A stretch of 64,000 nt of DNA from Streptomyces aquilus (GTDB lineage: Bacteria; Actinomycetota; Actinomycetes; Streptomycetales; Streptomycetaceae): the NCBI RefSeq assembly GCF_003955715.1, contig NZ_CP034463.1, forward strand, positions 8,308,001 to 8,372,000, written 5' to 3'. Below the pieces are notes generated by a model. That model saw only the letters and a program-made list of their open reading frames with translations. It was not told the DNA's origin and did no database searches. Made by a program: the position numbers and the translations under genes. This document shows, in pieces, positions 8,410-16,598 of the stretch; position 1 is the first letter of the stretch, and every line of letters starts with the position of its first letter.

Positions 8410-9524
8410 CGCAGCAGTCCACGAGTACGGCCGGTTCGAGCGCAGCCGGTTCCCGCACCACCGTCCGGGAAACCGACGCTCCGACGGCCGCCACCACCGT
8501 CCGGGAACCCGACGCTCCCACGGCCGCATCCTCCTTCGCACCGCCCTTCCCGCCGCTCGCCGAACCCCGCCCCCTCGGCGAGCGCCGGTTCTGGCCGCGT
8601 ACCTTCCACGACCGGCTCACCGCCCCGCTTCCCGGCCTCAAGGCCATGGCCCGGTTCGCCCGCGAGGGTTCCGTGCGGCCCGGCCGCGAGGGTCTCGCCG
8701 ACATCCCGAAGCTGCCGTTCGCACCCGCGCCGCTGCCCCGCGTGGACGCCCGTACCGTCGCCGTCTCCTGGGCGGGGCACGCCAGTTGGGTCGTCCGGAT
8801 CGGCGGCCTGACCGTCCTCACCGACCCCGTCTGGTCCCGTCGTATCCTCGGCACCCCGGCGCGCATCACCCCCGTCGGCATCGCCTGGAGCGCGCTGCCG
8901 CGCGTGGACGCGGTCGTCATCAGCCACAACCACTACGACCATCTGGACGCCCCCACCCTGCGCCGACTCCCGCGCGACACCCCGGTGTTCGTGCCCGCGG
9001 GACTGGCCGGCTGGTTCCGGCGCCGCCGGTTCACCCAGGTCACCGAGCTCGACTGGTGGGAGGCGGCCGAACTGAAGGGCGTCCGCTTCGACTTCGTCCC
9101 GGCCCACCACTGGTCCAAGCGCACCCTCACCGACACCTGCCGCAGCCTGTGGGGAGGCTGGGTCCTCACGGACCCGGACGGCCGGCGGGTCCATTTCGCC
9201 GGCGACACCGGATACGGCCACTGGTTCGCCCGCATCGGCCGCCGCTACCCCGGCATCGACCTGACCCTGCTGCCCATCGGTGCCTACGACCCCCGCTGGT
9301 GGCTCAGCGACGTGCACTGCGACCCGGAGGAGGCGGTGCGGGCGGCCCAGGATCTCGGGGCGCGACGGATGGCCCCGATGCACTGGGGCACGTTCGTGCT
9401 GTCGGCGGAGCCGGTGCTGGAGCCGCTGACGCGGGTGCGGGCGGCCTGGGAGAAGGCGGGGCTCGCGCGGGAGGACCTGTGGGACCTGCCGGTGGGCGGT
9501 TCACGGGTGCTGGACCGGGCCTGA
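8406..9524 (+). CDS. NAPE-PLD-like metallo-beta-lactamase-fold hydrolase
   Basis: 372 aa. The catalytic domain has the zinc motif HNHYDH (H174, H176, D178, H179), GHASWVVRIGGLTVLTDPVWS, HFAGDTGYGHW and a C-terminal MHWGTF. This layout is that of N-acyl-phosphatidylethanolamine phospholipase D-like proteins, phosphodiesterases that act on lipid head groups; the actual substrate is unknown. The first 45 residues are a low-complexity linker containing a 12-residue tandem duplication. ATG 8406 forms an ATGA overlap with the aminotransferase-like gene. Confidence 0.87.
   Translation: MTQQSTSTAGSSAAGSRTTVRETDAPTAATTVREPDAPTAASSFAPPFPPLAEPRPLGERRFWPRTFHDRLTAPLPGLKAMARFAREGSVRPGREGLADIPKLPFAPAPLPRVDARTVAVSWAGHASWVVRIGGLTVLTDPVWSRRILGTPARITPVGIAWSALPRVDAVVISHNHYDHLDAPTLRRLPRDTPVFVPAGLAGWFRRRRFTQVTELDWWEAAELKGVRFDFVPAHHWSKRTLTDTCRSLWGGWVLTDPDGRRVHFAGDTGYGHWFARIGRRYPGIDLTLLPIGAYDPRWWLSDVHCDPEEAVRAAQDLGARRMAPMHWGTFVLSAEPVLEPLTRVRAAWEKAGLAREDLWDLPVGGSRVLDRA
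8457..8528 (+). repeat. In-frame 36-bp tandem duplication
   Basis: Two adjacent 36-base copies (8457-8492 and 8493-8528) differ at only a few positions and encode TTVRETDAPTAA and TTVREPDAPTAA in the N-terminal linker of the metallo-hydrolase. It keeps the frame and lies outside the catalytic domain. Confidence 0.85.
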
Positions 9525-9579
9525 CCGCGGTCGAAAGTCGATGGCCGCGCCGGCCTCGTGATCGCTAGCCTCGCCCACC

Positions 9580-9996
9580 ATGAAGCGACGACAGCGGAAG
9601 AAGCTCTCCCGTCAGCTCTTCGCGGCGACCCTGGCGGGAGACGCCGGCCGCGTGCGGGCGCTGCTGAAGCGGGGAGCGGATGCCGAGCGACCGTACGACG
9701 ACGGCGCCACCCCGCTGTATCTCGCGTCGGTGCAGGGGGAGGCCGGGGTCGCGCGCGTGCTCCTGCGCGCCGGGGCCGCCCCCGACACGGAGAGCGCGGG
9801 CGACGGCTCGCAGGGCACGCCGCTGTGCGCGGCCGCCTGCTGGGGCCACGTGGAGACCGTACGAGAACTGCTGGCGCACGGCGCCGACCCGAACCTCCGT
9901 GAGGACCACGGGACGGGGTGGTCACCTCTGGACTGGGCGCACCACGGCCCGCACCCCAGGACCGCCGAACTCCTTGTCGCCGCCGGAGCGCGATGA
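9580..9996 (+). CDS. Ankyrin-repeat protein, 138 aa
   Basis: Three to four ankyrin repeats make up the protein: LFAATLAGDAGRVRALLKRG, GATPLYLASVQGEAGVARVL, GTPLCAAACWGHVETVRELL and WSPLDWAHHGPHPRTAELL. The start is basic (MKRRQRKK). Ankyrin stacks bind partner proteins; no enzymatic domain is attached and there is no signal peptide, so it is expected in the cytosol. The stop at 9996 lies 2 bases from that of the convergent DedA gene. Confidence 0.88.
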   Translation: MKRRQRKKLSRQLFAATLAGDAGRVRALLKRGADAERPYDDGATPLYLASVQGEAGVARVLLRAGAAPDTESAGDGSQGTPLCAAACWGHVETVRELLAHGADPNLREDHGTGWSPLDWAHHGPHPRTAELLVAAGAR

Positions 9997-9998
9997 CG

Positions 9999-10640
9999 TC
10001 AGGCCTTGGCCTTCGTCGCCGTCCCGCGCACCCGGCGCCACACGCTCGGCGCCACGCTGACCGCGACCGTGAGCACGATCGCCGCCACCACACCCTCCCA
10101 GGGCTCGTCGAACAGCGACCCGCCCAGAATCCCGATCAACTGGTACGTCACCGCCCACGCCAGGCACGCCGGCAGATTGCCCCGCGCGAACCTCCGCAGC
10201 GGCCACTTCGCCATCAGACAGGCCAGCATCACCGGGATCCGCCCCGCCGGCACCATCCGGGACAGCACCAGCACCGCCACCCCGTGCTCGGCCAGCTTCT
10301 CCTGCGCCTGCGTCAGCCGGTCCTCCGGCGCCCGGGACCGGATCGCCTCCAGCCACCGCGACCCGTTCTTCGACCGCATCCCGCGCCGCCCCAGCCAGTA
10401 CAGCGCGATGTCCCCGAGGAACGCCGCCAGCGAGGCGGTCACGAAGACCAACGCCAGCGCGAACGGCGCCGTCTGATGGAACGCCACCACGGCCGCCGAA
10501 CTCACCAGCGCCCCCGTCGGCACCACCGGTACCAGCGCCCCGATCAGCACCAGCAGGAACAGCGACGGATACCCGAGCGCCTGCTGCGTCGACTCGGGCG
10601 GCACCGTCCTGACGGCCGCCGCCAGCCATGTCCCGGTCAA
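9999..10640 (-). CDS. DedA-family (SNARE-associated) integral membrane protein
   Basis: 213 aa with four to five hydrophobic segments. The family features are the early amphipathic helix with FLLVLIGALVPVVPTGALV, FLGDIALYWLGRRG, and the re-entrant R-M-VPAGR-PVMLAC motif (VLSRMVPAGRIPVMLAC). DedA proteins are thought to flip phospholipids or polyprenyl-phosphate carriers. It overlaps the upstream metallo-hydrolase gene by 4 bases (10637-10640), so the two are coupled. Confidence 0.87.
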   Translation of the reverse strand: MTGTWLAAAVRTVPPESTQQALGYPSLFLLVLIGALVPVVPTGALVSSAAVVAFHQTAPFALALVFVTASLAAFLGDIALYWLGRRGMRSKNGSRWLEAIRSRAPEDRLTQAQEKLAEHGVAVLVLSRMVPAGRIPVMLACLMAKWPLRRFARGNLPACLAWAVTYQLIGILGGSLFDEPWEGVVAAIVLTVAVSVAPSVWRRVRGTATKAKA

Positions 10641-11410
10641 CGGGCCACCTCCGGGCGCACGCTCTCCCCGTGCTCCAGCAGATGCACCGCCACACCGGGC
10701 GCACGCTCGGCGGCGAGCCGCACGAACTCGGCGCCGGGGGCATGGAACTCATGGGGGCGTACGGCGTCCATCCCGATCGGCCAGTAGGTGCCGTAGTGCA
10801 CCGGCACCGCGCTGACCGGGTCAAGACGGGCCAGCGCCTCCGCGGCGCGCCCCGCGTCCAGGTGCCCCTCACCGAGGTACGGTCCCCAGCCGCCCACCGG
10901 CAGCAACGCCACGTCGACCGGCCCGACCTCCTTGGCCATGTCGTCGAACAGGCCGGTGTCCCCGGCGAAGTAGGTCCGCGCCTCGCCCTCGACGACATAG
11001 CCGAGCGCGGGGGAGCGATGCGGTCCCACGGGCAGCCGCCGCCCGTCGTGCCGGGCCGGGACCGTGCGGACGACCACGTCGCCGATCACCGTCTCGTCGC
11101 CCGGCGCCACCTCGGTGACCTGGAGATGGGTGAGCCGGCGGAGCCCGGGGACCGCACGGGGTGCGCCCCGGGGCACGAGCAGGCGCGTGCCCGGGGCCAG
11201 TCGCTCCAACGACGGAATGTGCAGATGATCGGAGTGCAGATGGGAGACGAGCGCCACGTCCGCGCGCCAGGCGCCGGGCGGCGGCACCGCGCCTCGACGG
11301 CGGCGCAGATGGGCAAGACGACGGGCGAACAGAGGGTCGGTCAGCACACGGACGTCCGAGTCCTGGAGCGTGCAGGTGGCGTGCCCCCACCAGGTGATCT
11401 CCACCGGCAC
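10637..11410 (-). CDS. UlaG-like metallo-beta-lactamase-fold hydrolase, 257 aa
   Basis: Compact MBL fold opening ITWWGHATCTLQDSDVRVLTDP, with the zinc motif HLHSDH (H57, H59, D61, H62), ARHDGRR, YFAGDTGLFDDM and a C-terminal VHYGTYWP. This is the UlaG/L-ascorbate-6-phosphate-lactonase-like group (often labelled MBL fold hydrolase); the substrate is not predictable. A GTG start at 11410 follows AAGGAGG by 7 bases. It leads a two-gene unit with dedA, suggesting a membrane-lipid related role (inference). Confidence 0.85.
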   Translation of the reverse strand: MPVEITWWGHATCTLQDSDVRVLTDPLFARRLAHLRRRRGAVPPPGAWRADVALVSHLHSDHLHIPSLERLAPGTRLLVPRGAPRAVPGLRRLTHLQVTEVAPGDETVIGDVVVRTVPARHDGRRLPVGPHRSPALGYVVEGEARTYFAGDTGLFDDMAKEVGPVDVALLPVGGWGPYLGEGHLDAGRAAEALARLDPVSAVPVHYGTYWPIGMDAVRPHEFHAPGAEFVRLAAERAPGVAVHLLEHGESVRPEVAR

Positions 11411-11493
11411 CTCTTTGCCTCCTTCGCGCGACTCCCCGAAGCCTACGGGCAGGAGTAGGGTCGGCGGCGAAACCCGGAGGTGAGGGGGACGCC

Positions 11494-11895
11494 ATGGGAC
11501 CGGTCCGCGTCACGGCGATCGCGAGTCTGACGCCGCTGGAGGAGCTGGAGGCCGACCCCTTCCTGGTGGACTCCCGCAGCCAGCACGCCATGTGTGCCCG
11601 CTGGGCCGCCGAGCGCGGCTACATCGTCAGCCGGGAACTCCTCGTCCGAGGCCTGCGCCCCGACCACTGCGTGCTCTGGGACGGGGTCCGCCCCGGGACC
11701 GACCTGTTCGTCGCGCCCAGCCGCCGGGTCCTGGACAGCGCCCTGTCCTCCACCGAGGAGTTCCTCGCCGAGTGCGCCCGCCGCGGGGTGCGCGTGGAGA
11801 CGGTGGGGTCGGCGGAACCGTCGTACGACGCCCAGATGAAGGCCAGCATCCACCGCCGGCTGTCGATGCCGACGGCCGGGTACGACGGCCGGTAG
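11494..11895 (+). CDS. Small protein resembling a degenerate serine-recombinase N-domain, 133 aa
   Basis: MGPVRVTAIASLTPLEELEA, then SRSQHAMCARWAAERGYIVSRELLVRGL and DSALSSTEEFLAECARRGVRVETVG. The order (short strand, Q-x-x-x-C-x-x-WA-x-x-x-GY, then helix with ECARRGVRVETV) echoes resolvase/invertase catalytic domains, but the catalytic Ser and Arg residues are not evident and there is no DNA-binding part. It may be a domesticated relative or an unrelated small protein. ATG 11494 has GGAGG-type bases upstream. Clearly coding by codon bias; function unknown. Confidence 0.6.
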   Translation: MGPVRVTAIASLTPLEELEADPFLVDSRSQHAMCARWAAERGYIVSRELLVRGLRPDHCVLWDGVRPGTDLFVAPSRRVLDSALSSTEEFLAECARRGVRVETVGSAEPSYDAQMKASIHRRLSMPTAGYDGR

Positions 11896-11982
11896 CCGCC
11901 CCACCGGGACTCCGGGGAACCTCCGTCCGTTGTGACAGGGTGGGTACAGGCCCGCACCGACGACGGGCCGGGGACGTGAGGT

Positions 11983-14058
11983 GTGCGGGGCGTGCGAGGC
12001 GGGCGTTGGCGGCGGGTCGCCAGTCAGGCGGGGCGGAGCGTCGCGGTGTGGGCGGTCTCCACGATCACCATGCTCGTCCTCGCCGGCATCCTGCCGGACT
12101 TCCAGCTCAGGTCCGCGGACGGCGACAGCGCCACCGACATCGCCGTCACCGCGGCTCTCGGCGCGGGTGCCTTCGGTGTCCTGTCGGCGCTGGTCTGGCC
12201 GCTCCTCGTACGCCTCCTGCTGCTCGTGCCCGCCCTGGTGCTCGGGCTGCTGGTCTTCGTCCTCAACGGCTTCCTGCTCCTGCTGGCGCTGCGGCTGAAC
12301 CCGACCGAGCGGGGCGCGGCCGCGTGGGAGACCGCGGTCGTGGTCGCCGCCGTGATGTCGGCCGTCGCCTCCGCGACCGGCGCCGCCCTGGCCGTGCGGG
12401 ACGACGACGCCTACCGGCGCCGCCTCTACCGGCTCGCCGACCGCCGCCGCCGAGGCGGCCCCGCCGCCCCGTCCGCCCCGGGGGTGGTCTTCCTCCAGCT
12501 GGACGGCGTCGGGTACGACGTCCTGCGGGTCGCCGTCGGTACGGGCGTCATGCCGACCCTCGCCCGCTGGCTCGACGGCGGCACCCACCGGCTCACCCCG
12601 TGGCGCACCGACTGGTCCAGCCAGACCGGCGCCAGCCAGCTCGGCATCCTGCACGGCAGCAACGAGGACGTGCCGGCCTTCCGCTGGTACGAGAAGGACA
12701 GCCGGGAGGTGATGGTCTGCAACCGCCCCACCAGCGCCGCCGAACTCCAGCGCCGGGCGGTCGAACGCACCGGTGACGACGGGCTGCTCGGCGTCGACGG
12801 GGCCAGCCGCGGGAACCTCTTCAGCGGCGGCGCCGACGAGCAGGCGCTCGTGCTGTCCATCGCCACCCGCCGCCGCAGCCGCGAGACCCGGTCCCGCGCG
12901 GGCTACTTCGCCTACTTCTCCGACCCGGCCAACGCCGTGCGCACCGCCCTGTCCTTCGTCGCGGAAGTGGGGCGGGAGATCGGCCAGTCGACCCGGGGCC
13001 GCGTCCACCGGGTCCGCCCGCGCGTGAGACGCGGCGGGCTCTACCCCTTCATCCGCGCCTTCGCGACCGTCGTCGAACGGGACGTCGTGGTCGCCGCGGT
13101 GATGGGCGACATGCTCGCCGGCCGCACCGCCGTCTACGCCGACCTGGTCGCCTACGACGAGGTCGCCCACCACTCCGGGCCGACGAGCCGGGACGCCGAG
13201 AAGGTCCTCGAACGCCTCGACCGCTCCCTGGCGTTGATCGAGAACGTCGCCGAACACGCCCCCCGCCCGTACCGGATCGTCGTCCTGTCCGACCACGGCC
13301 AGAGCCCTGGCGAGACCTTCCGGGCCCGCTACGGCCTCACCCTCGGCGACCTGGTGCGGGCCGGCTGCGGACTGCCCGTGCCGCGCAAGGCGCAGCGCAC
13401 CCACAGCGGCGCCGAGGCCCGCGCGGCCGTCCGCGCCGCCCTGCGCCGGCCGGTCGAGGAGGGCCGCGAGCAGCACCGCCCCGCGCGCCGCAGCTCGGAG
13501 CCGCTCGTGCTGGCGTCCGGGAACCTCGGGCTGGTCTCCTTCCCGGACGTGCCGCACCGGATGAGCAAGGAGGAGATCGACGCCCGCCACCCGGCGCTGC
13601 TGACGACGCTCGCCAACCATCCCGGCATCGGCTTCCTCCTCGTGCGCAGCGAGGAGCACGGCGGGGTGGTGCTCGGGCCGTTCGGCACCGAGATCCCGGT
13701 CGACCAACTGGACGAGAATCCGGGCCCGTTGGCCGCCTTCGGGCCGGGTGCCGCCGACGCCGTACGCCGCACGCACGGCTTCGCGCACACCGCCGACATC
13801 ATGGTCAACTCCTGGTACGACCCGGGCGAGGGCGAGGTGCTCGCGTTCGAGGAGCAGATCGGCTCGCACGGCGGGCTCGGCGGGGCGCAGGGACGGCCGT
13901 TCCTGCTGTCGCCGGTGGCCCTCTCCGCACCGGTCGCCGACGCGGAGGAACTCGTCGGCGCCGAACACGTCCACCGCGTCCTGCGCCGGTGGCTGGACGA
14001 GTCGGGCGGCCCCCAGGTGCCGTTGCCGGAACGCCAGGACGAACAGCGGGCGGCTTAG
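11983..14058 (+). CDS. Membrane protein with phage-holin-like N-domain and alkaline-phosphatase-fold domain
   Basis: 691 aa. Residues about 15-130 hold four membrane helices of the type annotated as phage holin family/PspC-like (VSTITMLVLAGILPDF, LVWPLLVRLLLLVPALVLGLL). Residues about 155-660 form an alkaline-phosphatase-superfamily (phosphodiesterase/phosphatase) domain: VVFLQLDGVGYDVL (first metal Asp), DWSSQTGASQLGILHG (nucleophile region, Thr/Ser), ADLVAYDEVAHHSGP and VVLSDHGQSPG (metal His/Asp). It probably hydrolyses phosphate esters of envelope or lipid molecules at the membrane. The GTG start at 11983 gives MRGVRGGRWRR; a later start cannot be excluded. Confidence 0.82.
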   Translation: MRGVRGGRWRRVASQAGRSVAVWAVSTITMLVLAGILPDFQLRSADGDSATDIAVTAALGAGAFGVLSALVWPLLVRLLLLVPALVLGLLVFVLNGFLLLLALRLNPTERGAAAWETAVVVAAVMSAVASATGAALAVRDDDAYRRRLYRLADRRRRGGPAAPSAPGVVFLQLDGVGYDVLRVAVGTGVMPTLARWLDGGTHRLTPWRTDWSSQTGASQLGILHGSNEDVPAFRWYEKDSREVMVCNRPTSAAELQRRAVERTGDDGLLGVDGASRGNLFSGGADEQALVLSIATRRRSRETRSRAGYFAYFSDPANAVRTALSFVAEVGREIGQSTRGRVHRVRPRVRRGGLYPFIRAFATVVERDVVVAAVMGDMLAGRTAVYADLVAYDEVAHHSGPTSRDAEKVLERLDRSLALIENVAEHAPRPYRIVVLSDHGQSPGETFRARYGLTLGDLVRAGCGLPVPRKAQRTHSGAEARAAVRAALRRPVEEGREQHRPARRSSEPLVLASGNLGLVSFPDVPHRMSKEEIDARHPALLTTLANHPGIGFLLVRSEEHGGVVLGPFGTEIPVDQLDENPGPLAAFGPGAADAVRRTHGFAHTADIMVNSWYDPGEGEVLAFEEQIGSHGGLGGAQGRPFLLSPVALSAPVADAEELVGAEHVHRVLRRWLDESGGPQVPLPERQDEQRAA

Positions 14059-14134
14059 GCGGGTGCGGTGCGCCCGAATGTGATCGGATGAGACCCGGAA
14101 CCCCTACATGGGCCCATGTCTGAAAGGAAGAACC

Positions 14135-14563
14135 GTGGCTACCACGCGCTCCGCACACACCGTCTGGGAAGGCAACCTGCTCGAGGGCAACGGAGTCGTC
14201 TCCTTCGACTCCTCCGGCGCCATCGCCCAGCAGCCGGTGACGTGGGCTTCCCGCGCCCAGGAGGCGAACGGCAAGACCAGCCCCGAAGAGCTGATCGCGG
14301 CCGCCCACTCCAGCTGCTTCTCCATGGCGTTCTCGCACGCCCTCGCGGGAGCCGGCACCCCGCCCACCAAGCTCACCACCTCCGCCGACGTCACCTTCCA
14401 GCCGGGCGAGGGCATCACCGGCATCCACCTCACCGTCGAGGGCACCGTCCCCGGCATCGACCAGGACGCCTTCGTCGCCGCGGCCGAGGAGGCCAAGGTG
14501 AACTGCCCGGTCAGCCAGGCCCTCAAGGCCGTGCCGATCACCCTGTCGGCGAAGCTGGCCTGA
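14135..14563 (+). CDS. OsmC/Ohr-family peroxiredoxin
   Basis: 142 aa. The two redox-active cysteines of the family are present: Cys61 in [15 protein letters not shown] and Cys124 in [13 protein letters not shown]. OsmC proteins reduce organic hydroperoxides in the cytosol. The GTG at 14135 follows GAAAGGAAG; the ATG at 14108 in the same frame has no ribosome site. It is followed by a strong hairpin at 14578-14612 and then by the DnaK gene. Confidence 0.93.
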   Translation: MATTRSAHTVWEGNLLEGNGVVSFDSSGAIAQQPVTWASRAQEANGKTSPEELIAAAHSSCFSMAFSHALAGAGTPPTKLTTSADVTFQPGEGITGIHLTVEGTVPGIDQDAFVAAAEEAKVNCPVSQALKAVPITLSAKLA

Positions 14564-14577
14564 CAGCCGTACGTTCC

Positions 14578-14612
14578 CGGATGCCGCGTCCCCCTCGGGG
14601 GCGCGGCATCCG
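14578..14612 (+). terminator. Rho-independent-type hairpin after osmC-like gene
   Basis: CGGATGCCGCG pairs with CGCGGCATCCG (11 bp), extended inside by C-run/G-run pairing with one bulged T. It begins 15 bases after the stop at 14563. There is no T-run, as is usual in Streptomyces. Confidence 0.75.
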
Positions 14613-14663
14613 CCGTTTCGGGGTACCCGGATTCCGGCGCAGGCGGCTTTCGGGGTACGCGGC

Positions 14664-14684
14664 ATTGACAACAGCCCACTCAAG
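14664..14684 (+). promoter_or_regulatory. HAIR-like HspR operator overlapping the dnaK -35 region
   Basis: The HspR recognition element (HAIR) is CTTGAGT-N7-ACTCAAG. Here the bases read ATTGACA, 7 bases, ACTCAAG: the right arm is perfect and the left keeps TTGA. The left arm coincides with a good -35 box, TTGACA (14665-14670). The start codon of the DnaK gene is 45 bases downstream. Binding by HspR would block polymerase directly. Confidence 0.65.
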
Positions 14685-14729
14685 TTTTGTGCTGGAGTCC
14701 GGGAAGTGCCCTGGCGGAAGGGGACAGCG

Positions 14730-16595
14730 ATGGGACGCGCGGTCGGGATCGATCTGGGGACCACGAACTCCGTGGTGGCCGTCCTGGAGGGCGGCGACCC
14801 CACGGTCGTCGCCAATGCGGAGGGGGCCAGGACCACACCGTCGGTCGTGGCCTTCGCCAAGAACGGGGAAGTGCTCGTCGGAGAGGTCGCCAAACGGCAG
14901 GCCGTGACGAACGTGGAGCGGACGGCCCGGTCCGTGAAGCGGTACATGGGGGACGGCGGCTGGCGCTTCCCGGAGCAGGGGTCCGTCGACGGCACCCGCT
15001 ACCGGGCCCAGGAACTGTCGGCGCGGGTGCTTCAGAAGCTGAAGCGGGACGCCGAGTCCTACCTCGGCGAGGACGTCACCGACGCGGTGATCACCGTCCC
15101 GGCGTACTTCGACGACACCCAGCGGCAGGCCACCAAGGAGGCCGGGGAGATCGCGGGCCTGAAGGTGCTGCGGATCATCAACGAGCCGACGGCCGCCGCC
15201 CTCGCCTACGGCCTGGACCGGGGCGAGGAGCAGACCGTCCTCGTCTTCGACCTCGGCGGCGGCACCTTCGACGTGTCGCTCCTGGAGATCGGCGACGGCG
15301 TCATCGAGGTCAAGGCCACCAACGGCGACACCCATCTCGGCGGCGACGACTGGGACCAGCGGATCGTCGAGCACCTGGTGAAGAAGTTCCAGGGGCAGTA
15401 CGGCATCGACCTCGGCAAGGACAAGATGGCGCTGCAACGCCTGCGCGAGGGCGCCGAGAAGGCCAAGATCGAGCTGTCCAGCTCGTCGGAGACCACGATC
15501 AACCTCCCCTACATCACCGCCTCCGCCGAAGGCCCGCTGCACCTCGACGAGAAACTGACGCGCGCTCAGTTCCAGGAGCTCACCGCCGACTTGCTCGACC
15601 GCTGCAAGACCCCCTTCCACCAGGCCGTCAAGGACGCCGGCATCAAGCTCGCCGCGGTCGACCACGTCATCCTCGTCGGCGGTTCCACCCGGATGCCCGC
15701 CGTCACCGACCTCGTCAAGGAACTCACCGGCAAGGACCCGCACAAGGGCGTCAACCCGGACGAGGTCGTCGCCCTCGGCGCCGCGCTCCAGGCGGGCGTC
15801 GTCCGCGGTGACGTGAAGGACGTCCTCCTCCTCGACGTCACCCCGCTGTCCCTGGGCATCGAGACCAAGGGCGGCATCATGACCAAGCTCATCGAGCGCA
15901 ACACCACGATCCCCACCCGGCGTTCGGAGATCTTCACCACCGCCACCGACAACCAGCCCTCGGTCGGCATCCAGGTCTACCAGGGCGAACGCGAGATCGC
16001 CGCCTACAACAAGAAGCTCGGCGTCTTCGACCTCACCGGCCTGCCGCCCGCGCCGCGCGGTGTCCCGCAGATCGAGGTCGCCTTCGACATCGACGCCAAC
16101 GGGATCATGCACGTCTCCGCGAAGGACCTCGCGACCGGCCGCGAGCAGAAGATGACCGTCACCGGCGGCTCGGCCCTCCCCAAGGACGACATCGACCGCA
16201 TGATGCGGGACGCCGAGCAGTACGCGGAGGAGGACCGCAAACGCCGGGAGGCCGCCGAGACCCGCAACCAGGCCGAGCAACTCGTCTACCAGACCGAGAA
16301 GTTCCTCCGCGAGAACGACGAACGCGTCCCCGCCGAGACCAAGGCGGAGGTGGAGGCGGCGATCGCGGAGCTGAAGACGCTCCTGGAGCAGAACGCCGAC
16401 ACCACGGCCCTGCGCAACGGCGTCGAGAACCTGGCCACCGTCAGCCAGCGGGTGGGCCAGGCGATGTACGCGCAGGCCCAGCAGCCGGAGCCGCACGCCA
16501 CCGAACAGCAGACCACCACGTCCCCCGACGAGGAGGGCGTGGTGGACGCGGAGATCGTCGACGACGACAAGGAGCAGAAGGGCGGGGCCGCCTGA
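14730..16595 (+). CDS. dnaK: Hsp70 chaperone DnaK (orphan copy)
   Basis: 621 aa, full length. ATPase domain: [19 protein letters not shown] (phosphate 1), [44 protein letters not shown] (phosphate 2) and [10 protein letters not shown] (adenosine loop). Linker and substrate domain: [15 protein letters not shown], then the lid and an acidic tail ending [11 protein letters not shown]. It is a normal DnaK by motif. Unlike the usual actinobacterial operon it is not followed by grpE, dnaJ or hspR: the next gene, narI, faces it 3 bases away. This suggests a second, separately regulated copy. ATG 14730 follows GCGGAAGGGGA. Confidence 0.93.
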   Translation: MGRAVGIDLGTTNSVVAVLEGGDPTVVANAEGARTTPSVVAFAKNGEVLVGEVAKRQAVTNVERTARSVKRYMGDGGWRFPEQGSVDGTRYRAQELSARVLQKLKRDAESYLGEDVTDAVITVPAYFDDTQRQATKEAGEIAGLKVLRIINEPTAAALAYGLDRGEEQTVLVFDLGGGTFDVSLLEIGDGVIEVKATNGDTHLGGDDWDQRIVEHLVKKFQGQYGIDLGKDKMALQRLREGAEKAKIELSSSSETTINLPYITASAEGPLHLDEKLTRAQFQELTADLLDRCKTPFHQAVKDAGIKLAAVDHVILVGGSTRMPAVTDLVKELTGKDPHKGVNPDEVVALGAALQAGVVRGDVKDVLLLDVTPLSLGIETKGGIMTKLIERNTTIPTRRSEIFTTATDNQPSVGIQVYQGEREIAAYNKKLGVFDLTGLPPAPRGVPQIEVAFDIDANGIMHVSAKDLATGREQKMTVTGGSALPKDDIDRMMRDAEQYAEEDRKRREAAETRNQAEQLVYQTEKFLRENDERVPAETKAEVEAAIAELKTLLEQNADTTALRNGVENLATVSQRVGQAMYAQAQQPEPHATEQQTTTSPDEEGVVDAEIVDDDKEQKGGAA

Positions 16596-16598
16596 GCC

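Noticed and set aside
6304..8541. 745-codon minus-strand frame
   Set aside because: Antisense of the surface-protein and aminotransferase-like genes; no recognisable domain.
11942..11947. GGGTAC as sigma-B -10 for the phosphatase gene
   Set aside because: No matching -35 at the required spacing.
11443..13974. 843-codon open frame on the minus strand
   Set aside because: It is the antisense shadow of the phosphatase and neighbouring genes: composition is repetitive Arg/Gly/Val with no domain, and the plus frame has clear motifs.
14621..14658. Sigma-B-type promoters (two GGGTAC words) before dnaK
   Set aside because: No GNNTN element at 14-16 bases upstream of either; the TTGACA/HAIR arrangement explains the region better.
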